A stretch of 64,000 bases of DNA from Clostridiales bacterium (GTDB lineage Bacteria; Bacillota; Clostridia; Lachnospirales; Lachnospiraceae), in assembly GCA_018366495.1 (NCBI GenBank), contig JAGZHZ010000007.1, forward strand, positions 45,973-109,972, in the 5' to 3' direction. Below are positions 50,134 to 60,251 of this stretch, piece after piece. The position numbers and the translations under genes are program-made. The notes under the pieces are model-generated. The model was not told the DNA's origin. It did no database searches and worked only from the letters and a program-made list of their open reading frames with translations. Position 1 is the stretch's first letter, and the number at the start of each line of letters is the position of its first letter.

Positions 50134-51088
50134 TTTTTTCTCCTGTCTTCCATCCTCTTTTTTCCAGTTCTAAAAGCATTGCCTTTAATATTTCTTCATC
50201 ATTATAATGATAATCTTCTTTTTCAATCCAGATCACATCTCGTTCTCTTTTAAACCAAGTAATCTGACGTTTGGCAAAATGGCGCGTATCTCTCTTCAGG
50301 ATATAAACAGCCTCTTCTAAAGAACATTTTCCATCCAGATAATCCATAATCTCTTTATATCCCAGTCCCTGCATAGACACCATATCTCTTGTAAATCCGC
50401 GTTCTTTCAGACTTTTTACTTCTTCCAGCAATCCATCTGCCATCATCTGGTCTACTCTTTTGTCAATTCTTTCATATAAGTGCGCTCTGTCATCATTCAA
50501 GACAAAATAAGCTGCCTGATATGGAGACTCTTTTTTTCGCTCCATCTCGTTATGCACAGAGATCGGTGTTCCCGTCTCTTTGTAAAACTCCAGCGCCCGA
50601 ATCACTCGTTTTACATTATTTTCATGAATTTCATCCGCAGAGACAGGGTCTACCTCCCGCAATCTCCGATGAAGTGCAGCTGTTCCTTCCTGCTTTGCAA
50701 TATTTTCCAGTTCTTCCCGATAAGCGGGATCAGATTCATTTTCCGTAAAATCAATATCGTACAGGACAGCTTGTATATAGAATCCTGTTCCTCCTGTCAA
50801 AATGGGGATATGCCCCCTCTCCCAGATCTCTTTCATATACTGCTTTGCAAGTGTCTGAAATTTTACAACGTGAAATTCATCATCTGGTTCCAGTTCATCA
50901 ATTAAAAAATGAGGTACGCCATCCATCTCTTCTTTTTTTATTTTTGCGGAACCGATATCCATTCCGCGGTATACCTGCATGGAATCGGCTGAGATGATCT
51001 CTCCGTTTACTGCTTTTGCAAGCGAGATGGAGAGCGCTGTCTTTCCGACTGCAGTCGGTCCTGTTAAAATTAGTAATGGTTGTTTCAT
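50105..51088 (-). CDS. miaA: tRNA dimethylallyltransferase
   Basis: A 327-residue enzyme adding the isopentenyl group to A37 of tRNAs reading UNN codons. P-loop LTGPTAVGKTALS, SADSMQVYRGMDIGSAK, and the C-terminal RDTRHFAKRQITWFKRE. It works with MiaB (55617-57101), encoded in the same run. Confidence 0.97.
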   Translation of the reverse strand: MKQPLLILTGPTAVGKTALSISLAKAVNGEIISADSMQVYRGMDIGSAKIKKEEMDGVPHFLIDELEPDDEFHVVKFQTLAKQYMKEIWERGHIPILTGGTGFYIQAVLYDIDFTENESDPAYREELENIAKQEGTAALHRRLREVDPVSADEIHENNVKRVIRALEFYKETGTPISVHNEMERKKESPYQAAYFVLNDDRAHLYERIDKRVDQMMADGLLEEVKSLKERGFTRDMVSMQGLGYKEIMDYLDGKCSLEEAVYILKRDTRHFAKRQITWFKRERDVIWIEKEDYHYNDEEILKAMLLELEKRGWKTGEKNEYTDKEYV

Positions 51089-51098
51089 CGTTTCCTCT

Positions 51099-52982
51099 CT
51101 ATAAAATTCTTTTGAATTTTTTTTCTATTTCGTACTTTGTCATGGAGATGATTGTCGGTCTTCCGTGCGGACAATGATACGGATTCTCCAGCTTTAAAAG
51201 TTCTGATATCAGATTTTCTGCCTCCTGTATCGCCATCTGGTGATTTCCTTTGACAGCCGCCTTGCATGACATTGAGGCAATTTTTTCTTTTAAAATCTCT
51301 GGTTCCTCCTCACAGTTCAAGTCACTTAGACTGTCGAGAAGTTCCAGAAAAAGTTCTCTCTTCTCAATTCCAAACAAATTACCTGGAATTGCCCGAATAG
51401 AATATTCTCTTCCGCCAAAAGATTCAATCTCAAATCCAATCTCTTCAAAATAAGTATGATACCGCAAAAATAATTCTTCTTCCTGCATACTCAGCGGAAT
51501 CACTACAGGTGGAGAAAGCATCTGTGAAGTAAACGAATGATCTTTTAAACTTTTCATTATCCGTTCATACAATACTTTCTCATGTGCTGCATGCTGATCA
51601 ATGATATATAGTTTATTCTGATACTGAACAAGCCAATAGGTATCAAACGCCTGTCCAATAATCCGATACTGCGCGGTATCTGTCTTTACAGCTGTCTCTT
51701 TGTCAAACAACGTAATCTGAACCGGATTTTGCTCCCTGCGATCTTCAAAACGTTTTTCTGCATATTCAGGAGCACTTCCTTGCTTTAAGCTGTTTCCTGT
51801 TTTAAAATACGTTGGTTCACGCCGCAGAAAGGCATCTCTGTCCGTTCTGTCTGGAACTTTGTTCTCCCAACTGTATTCTTTTCTTTCTTCTTTGAGCTGC
51901 ATCATTCGTTTTTTTTCAAATGGCTCCGGAAATGATTTTTTATCCTGTGTTTTCTTTTCCTCTTTCCCGTCGCTAAGTGAAATTTCCGGAATAAATTCTT
52001 TTTTCTCCAGAATGCCTCGGATTGTACTTTCTACCAGACGATAAATCTTATCATTATCCCAAAAATGAACCTCCAATTTCGATGGATGGACATTGATATC
52101 TAATAAAGATCCATCCATTCTCAAATGGAGTACGGCAAACGGATACTTGTGCTGCATAAGAAATGCCTTGTATCCATCTTCAATCGCTTTCATCAAAATT
52201 TTACTTTTTATATACCGTCCATTGATAAAGCAACATTCATAATTTCTATTTCCGCGGCAAATTACAGGTTTTCCAATCAATCCCTCCATCACAATTCCAT
52301 CTTGCTGTCTATAAACCGGCATAACCTGGCTTGCAATTTCTCTTCCAAATACATTGTAGACAATATCTTTCAGATCAGAATTTCCGGAAGTATGCAGCTT
52401 AATCTGGTGATTACTGATAAATTTAAATGAAATCTCTGGATGGGACAATGCAATCTTTTCGATCAGATCGCTGATATATCCTGTCTCTGTCACGCTGCTT
52501 TTTAAAAACTTTTTTCTTGCCGGTGTATTATAAAAAAGATTGCGCACCAGAAATGTTGTTCCTTCTGGAATTCCTACTTCTTCCATTGCCTTTTCTTCCC
52601 CGCCTTCAATTTGATAACGGATACCAACAAGACTTTCCTGTGTTTTAGTCAGCATCTCCACCTGACACACAGCTGCAATGCTAGAAAGTGCTTCTCCCCG
52701 GAAGCCTAAAGAATGAATATCCAAAAGATCTTCTACTTTTCTGATCTTGCTTGTCGCATGGCGAAGAAAGGCAGATGGCACTTCTTTTTCTGGAATTCCG
52801 ACTCCATTATCTGTAATACGGATAAATGAAATTCCTCCATCTTTAATTTCCACCGTGACAGAGCTTGCACCTGCGTCGATTGCATTTTCCACCAGCTCTT
52901 TTACAATGGATGCCGGCCTTTCAATCACTTCTCCAGCCGCAATTTTATCAATCGTGCTTTGATCGAGTACTTCAATTTTCAT
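51099..52982 (-). CDS. mutL: DNA mismatch repair protein MutL
   Basis: A 627-residue protein: GHKL ATPase (1-330; DQSTIDKIAAGEVIERP, ENAIDAGA, GFRGEAL) and a C-terminal dimer/endonuclease domain (about 435-620; QHAAHEKVLYE and CPHGRPT), the motifs for metal-dependent nicking found in species without MutH. mutS lies four bases upstream. Confidence 0.97.
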   Translation of the reverse strand: MKIEVLDQSTIDKIAAGEVIERPASIVKELVENAIDAGASSVTVEIKDGGISFIRITDNGVGIPEKEVPSAFLRHATSKIRKVEDLLDIHSLGFRGEALSSIAAVCQVEMLTKTQESLVGIRYQIEGGEEKAMEEVGIPEGTTFLVRNLFYNTPARKKFLKSSVTETGYISDLIEKIALSHPEISFKFISNHQIKLHTSGNSDLKDIVYNVFGREIASQVMPVYRQQDGIVMEGLIGKPVICRGNRNYECCFINGRYIKSKILMKAIEDGYKAFLMQHKYPFAVLHLRMDGSLLDINVHPSKLEVHFWDNDKIYRLVESTIRGILEKKEFIPEISLSDGKEEKKTQDKKSFPEPFEKKRMMQLKEERKEYSWENKVPDRTDRDAFLRREPTYFKTGNSLKQGSAPEYAEKRFEDRREQNPVQITLFDKETAVKTDTAQYRIIGQAFDTYWLVQYQNKLYIIDQHAAHEKVLYERIMKSLKDHSFTSQMLSPPVVIPLSMQEEELFLRYHTYFEEIGFEIESFGGREYSIRAIPGNLFGIEKRELFLELLDSLSDLNCEEEPEILKEKIASMSCKAAVKGNHQMAIQEAENLISELLKLENPYHCPHGRPTIISMTKYEIEKKFKRIL

Positions 52983-52986
52983 TTTA

Positions 52987-55629
52987 TCACCAACGATTCT
53001 TTAATTTATTCTGAAGCCGATAAAGTGTATTGAGCGCATCAATAGGCGTCAATGTGCTGATTTCAATTTCTTTCAGTTCATCTATAATATCTTCTTCCCG
53101 TACCGTATCAAACAGAGAAATCTGATCCATCTCAAGCTGATCATATTTCTTTTTCTTTGTCTTCGTATTTCCTTCCGCTTTCATCTCTTTTACTTTTTCT
53201 GTAATGTCGGCAGCGCTTAATTCTTCTACTAATTCTTTTGCCCTTTGAATTACTGAATCCGGCACACCTGCCAGCTTTGCTACTTGAATACCATAGCTCT
53301 TGTCTGCTCCGCCTTTTATAATTTTCCTAAGAAATACAATATGATCTCCCTGCTCTTTTACTGCAATACAATAATTATTGACGCCGTTTAATTTTCCTTC
53401 TAATTCCGTTAATTCATGATAATGGGTAGCAAATAAAGTTTTTGCTCCTAAAACTTTTGGATTGCTGATATGCTCTACAACTGCCCATGCAATGCTAAGT
53501 CCGTCAAATGTGCTTGTCCCTCTTCCGATTTCATCCAGAATCAACAAACTGTTACTTGTAGCATTGCGCAGGATATTGGCCACTTCTGTCATTTCTACCA
53601 TAAAGGTACTCTGGCCGGAAGCCAGATCATCTGATGCCCCCACTCTTGTAAAGATACGGTCTACAATATCAATTTTAGCGCTCTCTGCCGGTACAAAGCA
53701 CCCGATCTGCGCCATTAAGACAATCAAAGCAGTCTGCCGCATATATGTCGATTTTCCCGCCATATTCGGACCAGTTATAATAGAAACACGATTGTTTCCA
53801 TTATCGAGATATGTATCATTTGCCACAAACATATCGTTCTGAATCATCTGCTCTACAACAGGATGACGGCCATTTTTGATATCAATCACGCCTTTTTCAT
53901 TCAATTTCGGTCTGACATATCCATTTCTCTGGGAAACAAGAGAAAATGAAGCAAATACGTCCAGTCTTGCAATTTCCTTTGCCGTTTTCTGAATGCGCAC
54001 AACCTGAGAACCTATTTGATCCCGAATTTGGCAAAACAGATCATATTCCAGCGCATACAATTTTTCTTCAGCGCCTAAGATCATATCTTCCAGTTCTTTT
54101 AATTCTGGTGTGATATACCGTTCTGCATTTGCAAGCGTCTGTTTTCTTGTAAAATAATCTGGGACAAGTTCTTTATAAGAATTTGTCACTTCCAGATAAT
54201 ATCCAAAAATCTTATTATATTTGATTTTCAGGTTTTTTATCCCTGTTTTTTCTCTTTCTTTTGCCTCCAGTTCCGCAAGCCATGTCTTGCCTTCTGTCTT
54301 TGCATGTTTTAGTCTGTCGATCTCTTCATGAAATCCTTCTTTTATAATTCCGCCTTCTCGAATCGCAATCGGAGGTTCTTCTACGATACTTCGCTCTACC
54401 AGATCATACAGATCATCGAGCGTATCCATGTTCTCTCCCGCTTCTTTTAATGCTTTTGAACTCATGCTTTGAAGCAGATACTTAATATGAGGCAGCATGG
54501 AAAGTGAACTTTTAAAAGCAAGTAAATCCCTCGGATTTGCTGATTTATAGCTGATTTTACTGATGAGGCGTTCCAAATCATACACAGGATTTAAATATTC
54601 CCTGATTTCTTCTCTGCTGATCGCATTTTTATTCAATTCGGCTACTGCGTCGAGACGTTCGTTAATCTCCTCTTTGCTGATCAAAGGCTGCTCTATAAAA
54701 CTGCGCATCATTCTGGCGCCCATAGCTGTTTTCGTCTTATCCAATACCCATAAAAGAGAACCTTTTTTCTGCTTTTCTCTCAGTGTCTCACAAAGCTCCA
54801 AATTTCTTCGCGTGGAGCTGTCAAGTGTCATATATTTTGTTGTTATGTATGGCTTTAAACTTGTAAGATTGTCTAAAGATGTCTTCTGGGTCTCTGTCAG
54901 ATATTGAAGCAGTGCCCCTGCTGCAATCGTTCCGCTGTCATAAGAAGTAAGTCCTATTCCGTCTAATGTGCTGACATTAAAATGTTTTTTCAGAGCCTGC
55001 TTACACAATTCATCATCAAAATACCAGTCATCCAGGGAATAGATTGTGATTCCCAACCGTTCCTTCATATCTTCCAGATCAATTCCGCTGACAGAAAAGG
55101 ATTGGTTACAGATGATTTCAGTCGGACTAAACTTTACGATTTCATCGAGCAGTTTTTTATCCGTCTCAATCTCAGTCACAAAATAATCTCCCGTCGTAAT
55201 ATCTGCCATGGAAACGCCATATCCATCCGCCACATAAACGATGCACATCAGGTAATTATTTTTTGTCTCATCGAGAGCCTGTGTATTTAAATTTGTTCCA
55301 GGCGTTACCACACGGATTACTTCTCTTTTTACAATTCCTTTTGCTGTTTTCGGGTCTTCCACCTGCTCACAGATCGCCACCTTGTATCCTTTTGAGACAA
55401 GCTTGTTCAGATAATTGTCCACTGCATGATATGGAACCCCGCACATCGGGGCGCGTTCTTCCTGACCACAGTCTTTTCCTGTTAAAGTGATCTCCAGTAC
55501 TTTTGATGCAATCAAAGCATCTTCGTAAAACATTTCATAAAAGTCTCCCAGCCTGTAAAACAAAATGCAATCTTTGTAGGATTCTTTTGTCTTTACATAC
55601 TGCTGCATCATCGGTGTTAATTGTGCCAC
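52987..55629 (-). CDS. mutS: DNA mismatch repair protein MutS
   Basis: An 880-residue mismatch sensor. N-terminal mismatch-binding FYRLGDFYEMFYEDA (the F-x-E motif is near residue 20), connector, lever and clamp, then the ATPase: GPNMAGKSTYMRQTA and DEIGRGTSTFDG. GTG at 55629 with AGGAAGG eight bases upstream is preferred to an upstream ATG inside miaB. It overlaps miaB by 13 bases. Confidence 0.97.
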   Translation of the reverse strand: MAQLTPMMQQYVKTKESYKDCILFYRLGDFYEMFYEDALIASKVLEITLTGKDCGQEERAPMCGVPYHAVDNYLNKLVSKGYKVAICEQVEDPKTAKGIVKREVIRVVTPGTNLNTQALDETKNNYLMCIVYVADGYGVSMADITTGDYFVTEIETDKKLLDEIVKFSPTEIICNQSFSVSGIDLEDMKERLGITIYSLDDWYFDDELCKQALKKHFNVSTLDGIGLTSYDSGTIAAGALLQYLTETQKTSLDNLTSLKPYITTKYMTLDSSTRRNLELCETLREKQKKGSLLWVLDKTKTAMGARMMRSFIEQPLISKEEINERLDAVAELNKNAISREEIREYLNPVYDLERLISKISYKSANPRDLLAFKSSLSMLPHIKYLLQSMSSKALKEAGENMDTLDDLYDLVERSIVEEPPIAIREGGIIKEGFHEEIDRLKHAKTEGKTWLAELEAKEREKTGIKNLKIKYNKIFGYYLEVTNSYKELVPDYFTRKQTLANAERYITPELKELEDMILGAEEKLYALEYDLFCQIRDQIGSQVVRIQKTAKEIARLDVFASFSLVSQRNGYVRPKLNEKGVIDIKNGRHPVVEQMIQNDMFVANDTYLDNGNNRVSIITGPNMAGKSTYMRQTALIVLMAQIGCFVPAESAKIDIVDRIFTRVGASDDLASGQSTFMVEMTEVANILRNATSNSLLILDEIGRGTSTFDGLSIAWAVVEHISNPKVLGAKTLFATHYHELTELEGKLNGVNNYCIAVKEQGDHIVFLRKIIKGGADKSYGIQVAKLAGVPDSVIQRAKELVEELSAADITEKVKEMKAEGNTKTKKKKYDQLEMDQISLFDTVREEDIIDELKEIEISTLTPIDALNTLYRLQNKLKNRW

Positions 55630-57101
55630 GTTCTTGATCCTTCCTGTTCTTCCCATTTTTCTCCCATGTAGTAAAATCCTCTGCATTCCCTTAAATATAC
55701 GTCTGTGATTGTTCCGATCAGTTCTTTTTCACCTTTAAAATGAACAAGCAGATTATTTGTAAGTCTTCCTGTCAGCAGTTCCGGATCGTGCTCATTGGTT
55801 CCTTCAACCAAAACAGGCAGTACCTGTCCTTCCACTTTTTTTGATTCCTCTTTGGAAATTTTCTGTACTTCTGAGAGAAGACGGTCAAAGCGATCTTTCA
55901 CAACATCCTCTGGAATCTGATTTTCCATCTTCGCCGCTGGTGTTCCTGTGCGTTTTGAATAGATAAATGTAAAAGCGCTGTCGTACCGCACTTTTTTCAC
56001 CACATCAAGTGTTTCCTGAAAATCTTCCTCTGTCTCTCCAGGGAATCCAACAATGATGTCTGTTGTCAGAGAAATATCCGGAACTGCGGCGCGTATTTTC
56101 TCAACCAGTTCTAAATACTGTTCCTTTGTATATTTTCGGTTCATAATTTTCAAAATGCGGGAACTTCCTGACTGAAGAGGCAAATGCAGATGATTGCAGA
56201 TCTTTTTTGAGTCTCTCATTACCTCAATCAGCTCATCCGACAAATCCTTTGGATGAGAAGTCATAAATCGAATTCTCTTCAGACCTTCAATTTTTTCAAT
56301 TTCACGCAGAAGCTGTGCAAATGTAATCGGATTATCCAATGTTTTTCCGTAAGAGTTTACATTCTGCCCCAAAAGCATCACTTCAACGACTCCATCTTTT
56401 ACCAGCTGTTCGATCTCACGGATAATATCCTTCGGATTTCTGCTTCTCTCTCTTCCTCTGACGTACGGCACAATACAGTAACTGCAGAAATTATTGCATC
56501 CAAACATAATATTGACGCCTGATTTAAATGGATATTTCCGTTCACTCGGCAAATCCTCCACAATCTGATCGGTATCTTTCCAGATATCAATAATCTGATG
56601 ACGGCATTCAAAACAGTTTACAATCAGTTCTGCAAATTTATAAATATTATGTGTTCCAAAAATAAGATCCACAAACCGATAACTTTTCTGAAGCTTTTCT
56701 ACCACTTCTGGCTCCTGCATCATGCAGCCACACAGTGCAATCATCATATGCGGATTTTTTTTCTTATAACTGTTCAGCACTCCTAGACGCCCATATACTC
56801 TTTGATTTGCATTCTCGCGCACAGTGCATGTATTATAAATCACAAAATCTGCTTCTTCTGACTGCGACGGCACATATCCGATCTGATGCAGAATTCCTTC
56901 CAGTTTTTCAGAGTCTCTCGCATTCATCTGGCATCCGAATGTTGTTGTGCATGCCGTCAGAGGACGTCCTGCTTTTTTTGATGCCTCCTCTATATATTTA
57001 CGCGCCTTCTTCAAAAAATAGTACTGCCGCATCGGTTCTTCCAGAGGGGGTGTCGTCTCAAGATCAATCGTCTCTAAGATTTTTTCTATATCATTTACCA
57101 T
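55617..57101 (-). CDS. miaB: tRNA-2-methylthio-N6-dimethylallyladenosine synthase
   Basis: A 494-residue methylthiotransferase acting after MiaA on A37. N-terminal [4Fe-4S] Cys in TFGCQMNARDSEKL, YNTCTVRENA and CGCMMQ; radical SAM motif GCNNFCSYCIVPYVRG; C-terminal TRAM domain. AGAAGGAGAG precedes the ATG at 57101; longer starts lack that site. First gene of the mia-mut run, with a promoter at 57192. Confidence 0.97.
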   Translation of the reverse strand: MVNDIEKILETIDLETTPPLEEPMRQYYFLKKARKYIEEASKKAGRPLTACTTTFGCQMNARDSEKLEGILHQIGYVPSQSEEADFVIYNTCTVRENANQRVYGRLGVLNSYKKKNPHMMIALCGCMMQEPEVVEKLQKSYRFVDLIFGTHNIYKFAELIVNCFECRHQIIDIWKDTDQIVEDLPSERKYPFKSGVNIMFGCNNFCSYCIVPYVRGRERSRNPKDIIREIEQLVKDGVVEVMLLGQNVNSYGKTLDNPITFAQLLREIEKIEGLKRIRFMTSHPKDLSDELIEVMRDSKKICNHLHLPLQSGSSRILKIMNRKYTKEQYLELVEKIRAAVPDISLTTDIIVGFPGETEEDFQETLDVVKKVRYDSAFTFIYSKRTGTPAAKMENQIPEDVVKDRFDRLLSEVQKISKEESKKVEGQVLPVLVEGTNEHDPELLTGRLTNNLLVHFKGEKELIGTITDVYLRECRGFYYMGEKWEEQEGSRTWHN

Positions 57102-57154
57102 ATTTTGCTCTCCTTCTACCATACGATTCTGTTTTTCTTTTATCTTCTTGAAAA

Positions 57155-57181
57155 AAATTCCCAGCTCATCGCCAGGAATTT
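57155..57181 (-). terminator. Weak terminator-like hairpin in the miaB leader
   Basis: On the minus strand AAATTCC (57181-57175) pairs with GGAATTT (57161-57155), followed by a T-run. It lies just downstream of the predicted miaB start site, so it could be the end of the proA transcript or an attenuator. Confidence 0.5.
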
Positions 57182-57191
57182 ATTACGTTTT

Positions 57192-57220
57192 ATTATATAA
57201 TAGGACAGAAAAAATTGCAA
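57192..57220 (-). promoter_or_regulatory. Predicted promoter of the miaB-mutS-mutL run
   Basis: Minus strand TTGCAA (57220-57215), 17 bp, TATAAT (57197-57192). Confidence 0.7.
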
Positions 57221-57242
57221 GTGACATCCCCTCATGTCCCTG

Positions 57243-58490
57243 TTACTGGCGGATCTGTCCATCTCCATAAATAATATATTTTGTCGTTGTCAGTGCAAGC
57301 AGTCCCATCGGTCCTCTGGCATGGAGTTTCTGGGTGCTGATTCCAATTTCAGCTCCAAATCCAAACTCAAATCCATCAGTAAATCTAGTAGACGCATTGA
57401 CATAGACTGCTGCCGCATCAATCTCATTTAAAAACTTCTGTGCATTTGCATAGTCTTTTGTCACGATTGCCTCTGAATGTCCCGTATTATACCGATTGAT
57501 ATGCGCAATTGCTTCCTCAATGGAGTGTACCGTCTTGATGGATAAAATATAATCCAGATATTCTTTTCCCCAGTCTTCAGACGATGCTTCTTTTATGCCA
57601 TCTGCCGCTTCTCTTGCACCTTCATCGCCTCTTAATTCTACATTTTTTTCATCCAGTCTTTCTTTTAATGCCGGCAGCAGCTGATCCTTGATCTTTTCAT
57701 GAACAACAAGAGATTCACACGCATTGCACACTCCGATTCTCTGTGTCTTTGCATTAAAAATAATATCGATCGCCATCTGAAGATCTGCTGTCTCATCTAC
57801 ATAAATATGACAGTTTCCTGTTCCAGTCTCAATCACTGGAATTGTACTTGTCTCCACTACTGTCTTAATTAAATTCGCACCTCCGCGCGGAATTAAGACA
57901 TCTACATACTGATTCAATTTCATAAATTTCTGAACGGTCTCTCTGCGGTTATCTTCAATCAGCTGGACGGCATCCTCTTCTATGCCCTGACCTTTCAGTG
58001 CTTTTCGGATACGCTCCACAATCGCACCATTTGAATTTGCGGCATCACTTCCGCCTTTTAAAATTACGGCGTTTCCTGTCTTAAAGCAAAGCCCAAAGGC
58101 ATCTGCCGTGACATTTGGACGTGACTCGTAAATGATGCCTACAACTCCAAGAGGCACCCGTTTCTGCCCGATCAAAAGACCGTTTGGACGCGGTTTCATT
58201 GAAGTTACTTCTCCAATCGGGTCATCTAAAGATGCAATCTGGCGCAGTCCTTCTGCAATATCCTGAATCCTTTTTTCATTCAGCATCAGACGATCCACAA
58301 GTCCTTCTTTCATTCCGCGCTCTCTTGCAGATATCACATCTTTTTCATTGGCTTCCAGAATCTGTTTCGTCCCGTCTATAAGTGATTTTGCTACTGCATT
58401 TAACGCTTCATTTTTTTCTCCGCTTCTCAGTTTTGCCAAAGCAGGAACTGCATTTTTTGCCTTTTTTCCAATTTCTTCTACACTGAGCAT
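57243..58490 (-). CDS. proA: Gamma-glutamyl phosphate reductase
   Basis: A 415-residue aldehyde-dehydrogenase-fold enzyme, second step of proline synthesis. Catalytic Cys in RIGVCNACESLVVHE; VPLGVVGIIYESRPNVTADAF and the end LHARGPMGLLALTTTKYIIYGDGQIR. ATG at 58490 has GTAGGAGGG upstream. Last of the proB operon, 70 bases after the cyclo-ligase. Confidence 0.97.
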   Translation of the reverse strand: MLSVEEIGKKAKNAVPALAKLRSGEKNEALNAVAKSLIDGTKQILEANEKDVISARERGMKEGLVDRLMLNEKRIQDIAEGLRQIASLDDPIGEVTSMKPRPNGLLIGQKRVPLGVVGIIYESRPNVTADAFGLCFKTGNAVILKGGSDAANSNGAIVERIRKALKGQGIEEDAVQLIEDNRRETVQKFMKLNQYVDVLIPRGGANLIKTVVETSTIPVIETGTGNCHIYVDETADLQMAIDIIFNAKTQRIGVCNACESLVVHEKIKDQLLPALKERLDEKNVELRGDEGAREAADGIKEASSEDWGKEYLDYILSIKTVHSIEEAIAHINRYNTGHSEAIVTKDYANAQKFLNEIDAAAVYVNASTRFTDGFEFGFGAEIGISTQKLHARGPMGLLALTTTKYIIYGDGQIRQ

Positions 58491-58560
58491 ATTGTTCCCT
58501 CCTACTATAAGATATTTATGATTCATGATCCTGTATATCCTCCAGAATATGATCCTCTAT

Positions 58561-59109
58561 TTATTTTATAATCCTCTTTTCTGTGACAAGAATCTGTGGA
58601 AAAATATCATACTGATCAGCCGGTACTTCATCTACCATTTGAAATTCAAATGATACTGCAATCGTATTATGCTCTCTATGTACACTTAAATATCGATCAT
58701 AAAATCCTTTCCCATATCCACAGCGATGTCTGTTTTCATCGAACCCTACACCTGGAACAATCAAAAGTGCATTTTCACACTTGGCCTCTTCTTCTGTATG
58801 GAATGGCTCTGGTATTCCAAAATACCCCGGCATCACATCATCGTATGATCGGATTTCAAAATAACGCATCTGTTCTCCGAATACCTTAGGCGCGGCAACA
58901 TGCTTTCCTGCTGCCCATGCAGCTTCAATCAGCGGTTTTGTGGATACTTCCTGTTTAAAATCCATATACACATAAACCCATTCTGCTTTTTGAAAGGATT
59001 CCATCTGTAAAATCTTTTCACAGATCTGCTGGCTTTTTTCCACACATTCTTTTTCTGTAAGTTCTTTTCTTTTTTGAAAAACGTACTTTCTAATTTCCTT
59101 TTTTTCCAT
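58561..59109 (-). CDS. 5-formyltetrahydrofolate cyclo-ligase
   Basis: A 182-residue enzyme turning 5-formyl-THF to 5,10-methenyl-THF with ATP. Substrate and ATP segments RKYVFQKRKELT, GIPEP and VPGVGFDENRHRCGYGKGFYDRYL are clear. ATG at 59109 with GGGTGAG upstream; overlaps the DUF896 gene by 20 bases. Its place inside a proline operon is unexplained. Confidence 0.94.
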   Translation of the reverse strand: MEKKEIRKYVFQKRKELTEKECVEKSQQICEKILQMESFQKAEWVYVYMDFKQEVSTKPLIEAAWAAGKHVAAPKVFGEQMRYFEIRSYDDVMPGYFGIPEPFHTEEEAKCENALLIVPGVGFDENRHRCGYGKGFYDRYLSVHREHNTIAVSFEFQMVDEVPADQYDIFPQILVTEKRIIK

Positions 59110-59308
59110 ATTTCTCACCCAAATTCGTAACGCTTCCATCTGGTTCTAAAATATCAATGCGATCCAGATTTCCTTTTAAATTTCTGCGAAATGCTTCAAT
59201 ATATTCTCTTCTTAAATCTGCCTGCTCTTTCTTCTCTGCTTCGGTCAAACCTTCCGTTTTGGATTTTCGATACAACAGATTAATGCGTGCTATTTTCTTT
59301 TCGTCCAT
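59090..59308 (-). CDS. DUF896 family protein (YnzC-like)
   Basis: A 72-residue cytoplasmic protein: KIARINLLYRKSKTEGLTEAEK and EQADLRREYIEAFRRNLKG are the family signature (two helices), followed by a short tail. The role is unknown; YnzC of B. subtilis is linked to the SOS gene yneA. AAAGGAG precedes the ATG. Confidence 0.93.
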   Translation of the reverse strand: MDEKKIARINLLYRKSKTEGLTEAEKKEQADLRREYIEAFRRNLKGNLDRIDILEPDGSVTNLGEKYGKKGN

Positions 59309-59327
59309 CTGAATTTTCTCCTTTTTT

Positions 59328-60167
59328 TTACATCTTTTTCAAATAATCAATTAAATGGAAATTTTCATCTTTATTTTCCAAAAACAGTGTTCCAAAGTTC
59401 AGTCCATTCATGATACGATGAATGATATGAAAATCTTTTCCATTTGCGATGAGCATATCTGCGCCTGCTGATGTAGCAATTTTGGCAGCTGAAAGTTTTG
59501 TCGCCATCCCGCCTGTTCCCACACTGCTGCTGCTTCCTTTTCCCATTTGAATAAAAGATTCATCCAGATTTTCTACCAGACTGATAAATTTTGCATTTTC
59601 TGACTTATGCGGATCATCTGTGAATAATCCGTCAATGTCCGAAAGCAGAATCAGAAAATCCGCACGAATCAATGCGGCTACAATCGCAGAGAGCGTATCA
59701 TTATCTCCGAACTGCATCTCATATGTGGAAACGGTATCATTTTCATTTACAATCGGAATCGCTCCCATTCTCAGCAGCTCTTCAAATGTATTATAGGCAT
59801 TTTTTCTGCTGATATCATTGACCATCGTATTTTTTGTAATCAGAATCTGAGCTGCAGTCTGTCCGTACTCTGCAAATAATTTCTGGTAAATCATCATCAA
59901 TTTCGCCTGTCCGATTGCAGCGCATGCTTGTTTTCTTGCAATCTCAGTTGGTCTTTTTTTCAGTCCTGCTGTCTGTTTTCCGACTGCAATCGCTCCTGAA
60001 GAGACCAGCACCACTTCTTTTCCCATATTTTTCAGATCGCTTAATTCTCTGATCAAAACTTCCAGTTTTGTCAGATTTAAAGCCCCTGTCTCTTCATGTG
60101 TGATAGAAGACGTACCAATTTTAATGACAATACGATGTTTTTCCTTTAATGTTTCTCTTATGTTCAC
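59328..60167 (-). CDS. proB: Glutamate 5-kinase without PUA domain
   Basis: A 279-residue kinase, first step of proline synthesis. Motifs VIKIGTSSITHEE, SSGAIAVGKQ, NENDTVSTYEMQFGDNDTLSA and GTGGMATKLSAAK. It stops before the PUA domain carried by E. coli ProB. GTG start at 60167 with GAGGAGG upstream and a promoter in front. Confidence 0.96.
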   Translation of the reverse strand: MNIRETLKEKHRIVIKIGTSSITHEETGALNLTKLEVLIRELSDLKNMGKEVVLVSSGAIAVGKQTAGLKKRPTEIARKQACAAIGQAKLMMIYQKLFAEYGQTAAQILITKNTMVNDISRKNAYNTFEELLRMGAIPIVNENDTVSTYEMQFGDNDTLSAIVAALIRADFLILLSDIDGLFTDDPHKSENAKFISLVENLDESFIQMGKGSSSSVGTGGMATKLSAAKIATSAGADMLIANGKDFHIIHRIMNGLNFGTLFLENKDENFHLIDYLKKM

Positions 60168-60196
60168 TGTCTTTTCCTCCTCATTATGTCTTTTTT

Positions 60197-60226
60197 ATCT
60201 TACACTACTTTTGTATAAACGTCTAA
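60197..60226 (-). promoter_or_regulatory. Predicted promoter of the proB operon
   Basis: Minus strand TTAGAC (60226-60221), 18 bp, TAAGAT (60202-60197). Confidence 0.5.
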
Positions 60227-60251
60227 CCTTTTTTTCTCTGTTCTCCATTTG

